This document shows positions 12,401 to 16,248 of a DNA stretch of 19,209 bases, piece after piece. Source of the stretch: Ichthyophonus hoferi. Taxonomy: Eukaryota > Opisthokonta > Ichthyosporea > Ichthyophonida > Ichthyophonidae. Numbering within the stretch: the first letter of the stretch is position 1; each line of letters begins with the position of its first letter. The translations under genes were made by a program, and so were the position numbers. Under the pieces are notes generated by a model. It was not told the origin of the DNA. It ran no database searches and worked only from the letters and a program-made list of their open reading frames with translations. The stretch is taken from positions 2,260 through 21,468 of the forward strand of contig NAOQ01000409.1 in the NCBI GenBank assembly GCA_002751075.1, given 5' to 3'.

Positions 12401-13242
12401 TGCTCTGCTTAAGGAGCTCCCTGCTGTCAAGCCAATGTTGAAGAAGGTTATGCCCTTTGTACAGTTCACTAAGGTGGGTGGGATGGGACAGGATGCGTTT
12501 TGACAGGTTGATAATCTATCAATATACTCCTATTACATCTTAAATATCTGGCTGGCCTTTATTCGTGTTTCATTTGTATATTTGCACAGTATTCTTTATC
12601 TATTGCAAATGTACTTTGTGACTTTTTGTCTATTTTTTTGTTACTATTTGCGTAATTACCATTTGTGAAATATCTTACATGTTGTTTTTTCCTATGACTG
12701 ACTTCCCTTGCTAGATCTCGAAAATAGGAAAGTATTCTGCACTGTGATTGTACCCAGGGTGGCAACCAAATTAGTTTGTGTAGTGTACATAATAGTGTCA
12801 AGAACACGATACTGCCTGTAATTAACCGTTATTTTTTTATACTTATTACTCGAATTCTAGATTTCTATTTGGCTATGCGAGTAATCCTTGTGTGGAATAT
12901 TTGGGTGGTCTTGTTATATAGAAGATTTTTTAAAAAAAGTAATAGTACAGATATGGGTATAAATGGAAAAGGAATATGAATATAAGTTACGTACTAAACT
13001 TGGCTCTACTTATTTTTAATACATTTAACAAATATTATCTACAGGATGCTGTAAAGAACTTTGGAGAGAGTGCCCTCTCATCTCATATTAACTTTGACGA
13101 AAAGGAAGTTCTGAGCGCTTACATTAACTACTATACACGTAACCTTGAGCTGACGAGCATAGAAATTGTGGATGGTAGCCAGGCTGGTGATGTCATTAGT
13201 GGACAGTGTGCTCCTCTTAAGGCTTACACTGTGTTTGCCTAA
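368..13242 (+). CDS. LARS1: Cytosolic leucyl-tRNA synthetase, 3' two thirds (19 exons, 5'-partial)
   Basis: Class I aminoacyl-tRNA synthetase that charges tRNA-Leu with leucine in the cytosol and hydrolyses mischarged tRNA in its CP1 editing domain. Joined exons: 368-466, 767-853, 1161-1246, 2217-2286, 3237-3351, 4272-4352, 4892-4977, 5350-5469, 6670-6829, 7238-7296, 7711-7866, 8643-8733, 9244-9383, 9747-9862, 10044-10239, 10928-11059, 11913-12032, 12366-12473, 13045-13242. They total 2220 nt (739 residues plus TAA) with phase kept at every GT-AG junction. In fragment numbering, residues 1 to about 185 are the editing domain with [10 protein letters not shown] at 68-77. The catalytic core has [10 protein letters not shown] at 273-282 and an intact KMSKS at 391-395. 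The anticodon-binding domain follows to about 598, then a C-terminal domain. Known eukaryotic enzymes have about 1070-1180 residues, so the N-terminus and HIGH motif lie upstream. The protein ends without the animal-type C-terminal extension. Family assignment is very secure; exon edges rest on consensus and protein continuity. Confidence 0.95.
767..853 (+). CDS. LARS1: LARS1 exon b, editing domain
   Basis: Bounded by tacag and gtatgt, phase 0 at both ends, 29 residues. It contains [19 protein letters not shown], close to the human segment around APLTSYKVIYVLPMLTIK in the editing domain. Confidence 0.93.
1161..1246 (+). CDS. LARS1: LARS1 exon c, editing-site motif
   Basis: Acceptor atacag, donor gtatat, ends with two bases of a codon. 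Encodes [15 protein letters not shown], the Thr-rich/aspartate editing-pocket motif. In characterised LeuRS enzymes an aspartate of this stretch is needed to hydrolyse mischarged tRNA-Leu, so editing activity is probably kept. Confidence 0.94.
2217..2286 (+). CDS. LARS1: LARS1 exon d, editing domain
   Basis: The split arginine codon is completed here. The exon encodes [19 protein letters not shown] and ends at gtatgt, phase 0. A perfect TACTAAC branch-point candidate lies 20 bases before the acceptor (2191-2197). The match to human [21 protein letters not shown] is clear. Confidence 0.93.
3237..3351 (+). CDS. LARS1: LARS1 exon e, editing domain
   Basis: Acceptor cccag; donor gtaata after one base of a glycine codon. 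Encodes a segment ending in [20 protein letters not shown], matching human IQSQNDREKL and [17 protein letters not shown] branch candidate sits at 3215-3221. Confidence 0.94.
4272..4352 (+). CDS. LARS1: LARS1 exon f, editing domain end
   Basis: Acceptor tttag, donor gtgagt. With the split glycine codon it encodes [20 protein letters not shown], matching human MLVDGFKGQKVQDVKKTIQ. This closes the CP1 domain before the polypeptide returns to the catalytic fold. Confidence 0.92.
4739..4912 (+). repeat. Imperfect tandem duplication of a splice acceptor region
   Basis: About 80 bases at 4739-4820 resemble 4836-4912, offset about 92. The best-matching core is attggct...taatagccttata followed by aggctgtgaggtattat (upstream) or aggctgtgaagtactat (downstream). 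The downstream copy contains the true acceptor and the start of LARS1 exon g. In the upstream copy the acceptor AG is replaced by TG, so it should not splice. This is a visible old duplication of an intron-exon boundary. Confidence 0.75.
4892..4977 (+). CDS. LARS1: LARS1 exon g, return to catalytic domain
   Basis: Acceptor tatag with a TTACTAAT branch candidate only about 15 bases upstream; donor gtaagt. Encodes [20 protein letters not shown] followed by VVALCDQW, the conserved segment joining the editing and catalytic domains. Its first 20 or so bases and the preceding intron end have a decayed duplicate about 92 bases upstream. Confidence 0.94.
5350..5469 (+). CDS. LARS1: LARS1 exon h, catalytic domain
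   Basis: Acceptor tgtag, donor gtaaac, phase 0 at both ends, 40 residues starting [10 protein letters not shown] and ending RTLDWLHE. It corresponds to human YLDYGEENWK through GWLQE. Confidence 0.94.
5470..6669 (+). other. Longest LARS1 intron (1200 bases)
   Basis: GT-AG intron between exons h and i. It is AT-rich and holds no coding frame I recognise. It ends with a TG-rich stretch, an ATCTAAC branch candidate at about 6631-6637, and a CCCTCT pyrimidine tract before the acceptor. The minus-strand open frame overlapping its 3' end is a shadow of exon i. Confidence 0.7.
6642..6669 (+). promoter_or_regulatory. Pyrimidine tract and acceptor of LARS1 exon i
   Basis: Three copies of tccctc, then tctgtctcag. 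This is the longest pure C/T tract at any acceptor in the window, in line with U2AF binding, and it follows the longest LARS1 intron. Confidence 0.6.
6670..6829 (+). CDS. LARS1: LARS1 exon i, catalytic core
   Basis: Follows a strong CCCTCT pyrimidine tract and ctcag; donor gtgtgt. Encodes [16 protein letters not shown] and [16 protein letters not shown], among the most conserved stretches of cytosolic LeuRS (human ACSRTYGLGTHLPWD and [16 protein letters not shown]). Confidence 0.95.
7238..7296 (+). CDS. LARS1: LARS1 exon j, catalytic domain
   Basis: Short exon of 59 bases; acceptor tatag, donor gtatgt. Encodes [19 protein letters not shown], matching the WDYIF/WDYVF region of yeast and human enzymes. 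Confidence 0.92.
7711..7866 (+). CDS. LARS1: LARS1 exon k, catalytic domain
   Basis: Acceptor gatag, donor gtaggt, phase 0. Encodes [20 protein letters not shown], a hallmark of cytosolic LeuRS leading into the KMSKS loop. The [11 protein letters not shown] start and the [10 protein letters not shown] run are particularly yeast-like. Confidence 0.95.
7867..8642 (+). other. LARS1 intron of 776 bases
   Basis: GT-AG intron between exons k and l. No gene, RNA or mobile element is evident; AT-rich with scattered short TTA repeats near 8080-8098. Confidence 0.65.
8643..8733 (+). CDS. LARS1: LARS1 exon l, KMSKS loop
   Basis: Acceptor ccccag, donor gtaagt. Encodes [24 protein letters not shown] lies at 8694-8708 and is the mobile ATP-binding loop of class I synthetases; it is intact. 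Confidence 0.96.
9244..9383 (+). CDS. LARS1: LARS1 exon m, post-KMSKS helices
   Basis: Acceptor cgtag, donor gtattt. Encodes [20 protein letters not shown] and then a segment ending [10 protein letters not shown]. It matches human [20 protein letters not shown] and yeast [21 protein letters not shown]. Confidence 0.95.
9400..9419. repeat. TAAT tandem repeat
   Basis: About five tandem copies of taat shortly after the exon m donor; a simple microsatellite. Confidence 0.8.
9747..9862 (+). CDS. LARS1: LARS1 exon n, anticodon-binding domain start
   Basis: Acceptor tacag, donor gtcagt inside an arginine codon. Encodes [20 protein letters not shown], matching human [20 protein letters not shown]. 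Confidence 0.93.
10044..10239 (+). CDS. LARS1: LARS1 exon o, anticodon-binding domain
   Basis: Acceptor tacag; donor gtaggt, phase 0. Preceded by the shortest LARS1 intron (181 bases), with tandem TACTAATACTAATACC branch candidates. Encodes [20 protein letters not shown] and ends AVWALLGK, the helical anticodon-binding domain of class I synthetases. Confidence 0.95.
10240..10927 (+). other. LARS1 intron of 688 bases
   Basis: Starts gtaggt and soon runs into a TA microsatellite at 10261-10285. The rest is AT-rich with no recognisable gene. The acceptor atcag has a poor pyrimidine tract; CCGCAATAATC just upstream may hold the branch site. Confidence 0.65.
10261..10285. repeat. TA dinucleotide microsatellite
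   Basis: Uninterrupted alternating TA of about 25 bases in a LARS1 intron, followed by degenerate gta/tgta repeats. Confidence 0.9.
10928..11059 (+). CDS. LARS1: LARS1 exon p, anticodon-binding domain end
   Basis: Acceptor atcag; encodes [16 protein letters not shown] through [11 protein letters not shown], matching human SIMNASWPV and LRLRLKNYMMPAK. The donor gtggat is weaker than the others. Without splicing the frame adds only VDIP and then TGA at 11072-11074. Confidence 0.88.
11060..11912 (+). other. LARS1 intron of 853 bases carrying a dispersed repeat copy
   Basis: The donor is gtggat, weaker than the other donors, and the acceptor is ttccag with a perfect TACTAAC 23 bases upstream. 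The intron holds copy A of the dispersed repeat (11653-11856) close to its 3' end. In-frame read-through from exon p stops at TGA 11072-11074. Confidence 0.75.
11653..11856 (+). repeat. Dispersed repeat, copy A (unknown family)
   Basis: Resembles 14013-14215 in the same orientation. The shared core runs from a common attcctgta, through catcatatatgtttag, cttctagtt, actatagtccgccatctg and atcattgtcaaggtagcgg, to gtttacccc. It contains no open frame of note. I recognise no SINE, LINE or MITE family; terminal repeats are not clear. It lies in the last LARS1 intron but two, near the acceptor. Confidence 0.7.
11913..12032 (+). CDS. LARS1: LARS1 exon q, C-terminal domain
   Basis: Acceptor ttccag with TACTAAC at 11883-11889; donor gtatgt. 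Starts with the Lys/Ala/Pro-rich linker [14 protein letters not shown] and continues [20 protein letters not shown], matching human [20 protein letters not shown]. Confidence 0.92.
12366..12473 (+). CDS. LARS1: LARS1 exon r, C-terminal domain
   Basis: Acceptor tttag, donor gtgggt, phase 0. Lysine-rich, ending in [13 protein letters not shown] (human KYMKKVMPFVAMIK). Confidence 0.92.
12474..13044 (+). other. Last LARS1 intron (571 bases)
   Basis: GT-AG, AT-rich, ending ctacag. No recognisable content. The open frame that starts at 12976 runs through the intron end into the true terminal exon in the same frame; its upstream part is intronic. Confidence 0.65.
13045..13242 (+). CDS. LARS1: LARS1 terminal exon s with TAA stop
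   Basis: Acceptor tacag. Encodes [20 protein letters not shown] and ends PLKAYTVFA then TAA at 13240-13242. Human aligns at [27 protein letters not shown] and continues past its NVFRIEP for over 100 more residues, whereas this protein, like yeast, stops at this point. Confidence 0.94.
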   Translation, partial: DAVKNFGESALSSHINFDEKEVLSAYINYYTRNLELTSIEIVDGSQAGDVISGQCAPLKAYTVFA

Positions 13243-13294
13243 ATCTTGTATTATGGAATACTTAGTTGGATCAGATAAAACAAGACTATACATT

Positions 13295-13300
13295 AATAAA
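13295..13300 (+). terminator. Poly(A) signal of LARS1
   Basis: AATAAA about 50 bases after the LARS1 stop codon, within cattaataaaatgac. This is the nearest canonical signal, so the 3' UTR is probably short, well under 100 bases plus the cleavage distance. Confidence 0.6.
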
Positions 13301-13850
13301 ATGACTAACGTTATTGGCATCTTGCTATAAACAGGCTTATCTAATACTTTATTTGATTGGATTCTATGGTTTTATATTATGTTGATGTAACCTGGTATTG
13401 TCATAATATATTTGTACTCTAATGACCATATAAAATTAGTGTTTGGAATTGTATAATCTTTTATAGTTTCGAGAGGTGCGCAACTGGCTGCCAACTCCAT
13501 TTTAACTTCTCAGCCTTCCATTTTTTTTTAAAAAAAAAAACAAACTCCATGTTAGTTTTTCTAATCTTGTTTGCCTTTACATATTCTTCATTTTTTTATC
13601 CAAGCTGTCTTCAACTCATTTCCTTTGATTTATCCCACCACTATGTAAGCATTTAAATAATTCAAATAAATTCTTAGTGTATTATCACGCCAACATGAAA
13701 TCTCGATCATGGTCTGATAATGTGCTGTAGATCTCTAGCAAGGTCTCCTGGATTATCACACATCACTATACCTTGTACCCCATATCATATCATATACCTG
13801 ATCCTCTATGAGAAGACATTGGTTGAGGTTTGTAATTGAGGAAAGAGGCA

Positions 13851-13970
13851 TGTCATAATGATGACACAATATGTACGTCATTATGAGGTCATCAGTTAAA
13901 AGAATAAATATAAATAAAAAAGGGGATCTGTGACGTAATTGTAATATAGTGATGACATTATGAGGTCAAT
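13851..13970 (+). repeat. Diverged tandem repeat with inverted core
   Basis: The 13-mer cattatgaggtca occurs at 13879-13891 and 13956-13968, offset 77, in more loosely similar surroundings. The first unit also contains a perfect 9-base inverted pair, tcataatga (13853-13861) and tcattatga (13878-13886). TGACG/CGTCA half sites of the CRE type occur at 13875-13880 and 13931-13936. This could be a regulatory element or simple decay of a local duplication. Confidence 0.55.
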
Positions 13971-14012
13971 CGTAGCTTGAATTACAAGAGGATAGCTTCT
14001 CTAAGATTTGAC

Positions 14013-14215
14013 ATTAATTCCTGTATTATATTGGGTATATAGCTTGATCCGAATGCGGTCTCGCCGCATAATATATATTTAGAATGATATAAATTAATCA
14101 CTGAGAGGTTAAAGCGAGGCTTCTAGTTTTAGTTACACTATAGTCTGCCGTCTGGCATAAATCATTGTTAAGGTAGCGGCTTAAGATAAAGATCAAGTGT
14201 ACTAGGTTTACCCTG
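14013..14215 (+). repeat. Dispersed repeat, copy B (unknown family)
   Basis: Same-orientation partner of 11653-11856, about 2.36 kb away. Strongest shared blocks are cataatatatatttag, gcttctagtt, cactatagtctgccgtctgg and atcattgttaaggtagcgg. Similarity may run on past 14215: both copies later carry gtatca and then atttccca. It has a perfect 6-bp hairpin, atgcgg/tctcg/ccgcat at 14053-14069, that copy A has lost. Confidence 0.7.
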
Positions 14216-14283
14216 TGGTTTACTGTTTCTACGTTGTATCACGACCTTGAAGGGCATTTCCCAGTGTCTAATAATAATAAAAG

Positions 14284-14532
14284 CCAATGGTTGATTTGAA
14301 AGGCTTTGATTTTCATTGGGCTACATAAACGCAGCAAATAATATAGACCAATTGGCATGTGGTAAATGTTGGCAAAGTGCTAAACATAACACAGAGATAC
14401 GATAGGCCAATAATTAGTTGTGCATAAAATGGAAGCCAATCCTGCCCTCGAATGGAATGAAGATGGCTTACGTATTGTTAGCCAATACTTGCCAATCATG
14501 TTTTTTTAATAATATATATGGCATGAGATTGG
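14284..14532. promoter_or_regulatory. CCAAT-motif cluster upstream of the LETM1-domain gene
   Basis: CCAAT or its complement ATTGG occurs at 14284, 14315, 14348 (overlapping ATTGG at 14351), 14407, 14436, 14482, 14492 and 14528. That is nine motif occurrences in 250 bases, several spaced 29-33 bases apart. CCAAT boxes bind NF-Y-type factors in many eukaryotes. They sit 440-690 bases before the ATG, so a promoter or enhancer role is inference. Confidence 0.4.
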
Positions 14533-14971
14533 TTATGATATCTTTTAAACAAGGTATAATGCATAATACCGTTTACTATACCATATAGTATATATATTAT
14601 AATACGGAATATATAATAGTATAATATAGTATTATGGCAATATAACATAAAACACTAAGTACAAATACACTATAATACTATATAGAATATATTTTATTAT
14701 ATATTAGGTACAATTCAAATTCATAAAGGGTTGGCGACTTTATCTTATCATACGACAATTACTATACCTTATAGGTTTCACAATAAACACAATATACGTA
14801 TTAGTTTGCTAGCATCACAGAGGTGTGTTAAGTGCAGAGTGTTTTTTTTGGATAAAACACAGACAATCTCACGCGAATATAAGCACATTAAGACTCTCTG
14901 TCCCTGCAGCGCTCACATAACTGCCTCGGAGAACAACATAGCCATCTTTATTATTCTTATTATTGCACAAA

Positions 14972-15151
14972 ATGTTTAGTGTTGTATCTAGTCGTCATAT
15001 TGGACCGGTGTTTTCCCGCCATTGTTCTTCACCTAGTAATGGATTATTAGGTGGGTGTAGGATTATTTCACGTCAAGATAGTACTTTGAGAAGTACGAAA
15101 ACATCACCTGTTACCATTGCACTGACGAATCCACCTAATTTTTTTGCCAAG
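14972..15151 (+). CDS. LETM1-domain gene exon 1, mitochondrial presequence
   Basis: Begins MFSVVSSRHIGPVFSRHCSS and ends NPPNFFAK at a gtatgt donor, phase 0. It is rich in Ser, Arg and His, typical of matrix targeting. The ATG context is acaaaATGttt, with A at -3. Confidence 0.87.
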
Positions 15152-15898
15152 GTATGTTTTATTTGTGACATCTTTATAGTATATTATATAGTAATTTTCA
15201 TATATTGTGCTAAGTTACATTATACTATATTGTTTTGCACAATATAGTATTGTTCTATTATTAGGTTATACCATATATTTATATTATATGCTACCTTACC
15301 CTGTGTTGTATTATATATTTACCCTATTAACCTAAACATATTCAAACAGCTTAAACAAACAGCAGCCAAATACATTACAGGTACTAAGGTACTGTATCAT
15401 AATGTGAAAGCGGTCAGGGCATTAAAAAGGAGAGCCGGTCAAAATCAAGCATTAAATTACACTGAACAGTTATTGGTGAATACTACCGTCAAGGATTTGA
15501 AAAAGTTAAGACCATTTTTAGGTATGTTTAATTTCTATGTTCCAATGATTTTATCAAGTTATATTTATTTGTACATTTAGTATATTAAAATATAATGTCA
15601 AGTGTAATGTAAAATGTAGTTTAAAAATTAAAATATTTCTCCTCCTATTAGAGAAGGCAATTCCGTCTATTTATAAGTATATGGGGGTGTAACAGTGCGC
15701 TTTAAACTAAACATTTCCTTATTGGAGGGCTAGAGCAGAAGGGATGCAAACTGAATTGGTAAAACATTAAAATCAAATGGATTTAAGCATTGAAAAGGTG
15801 TTAGTGATGAGGCAGTGGATGATTTAGTGCTCTTACCTGACCAATAATAATGCATGATTACGAACCAAGTTGTGACATTCACATTTTCTAAGTTATGG

Positions 15899-15933
<35 letters not shown>

Positions 15934-16212
15934 TATATCAGAATGTATTGGCTTTAAAAAAGATGCTATAATGGGTCTATTACTAACATCCCCATACCTT
16001 ACTACCTTCCTGTGTATATACACATCTATATTTGCATACATAGCGATATACATTTTTCTTCCTGAGGCTATACCCTTTCTTGTATACAGATTCCCCTCCT
16101 TCCTTCCGTCTACTTACGAAACAAAACAAGAGAAAATAAACCGATTAATTAATCTAAATAACAGATATACTGAGGGCCTTGTCGATATTTTAAAGGTATA
16201 ATAATACCAATT

Positions 16213-16248
<36 letters not shown>

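Larger units (their letters stand above)
13301..14971 (+). other. Intergenic spacer between LARS1 and the LETM1-domain gene
   Basis: About 1.7 kb without a recognisable gene. In order it holds a T9A11 palindromic homopolymer at about 13521-13541, the tandem/inverted TGACG-rich repeat (13851-13970), dispersed repeat copy B, a CCAAT-rich stretch (14284-14532), a strongly TA-rich block at about 14560-14700, and the presumed 5' UTR. The promoter of the downstream gene must lie here, but no start site can be fixed by eye. The open frame at 14731-14979 has no family resemblance. Confidence 0.7.

Noticed and set aside
14167-14180. ttaaggtagcgg resembles the conserved large-subunit rRNA motif TTAAGGTAGCC/G
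   Set aside because: Only about 11 bases match and the flanks do not follow rRNA order. No rRNA fragment is supported.
14180-14205. aagatcaagtgtactagg resembles the U2 snRNA 5' segment AAGATCAAGTGTAGTA
   Set aside because: The match is only about 14 of 16 bases, the surrounding U2 sequence is missing, and the other repeat copy does not keep it. Treated as chance.
14731-14979. 82-residue open frame just upstream of the LETM1-domain gene
   Set aside because: No recognisable domain, and it overlaps the presumed 5' UTR and the start codon in another frame. Could be an upstream ORF, but nothing supports it.
15854-16043. In-frame upstream extension of LETM1-domain gene exon 3
   Set aside because: The frame is open but begins in a TA microsatellite and breaks the LETM1 alignment, whereas the catag acceptor restores it exactly.
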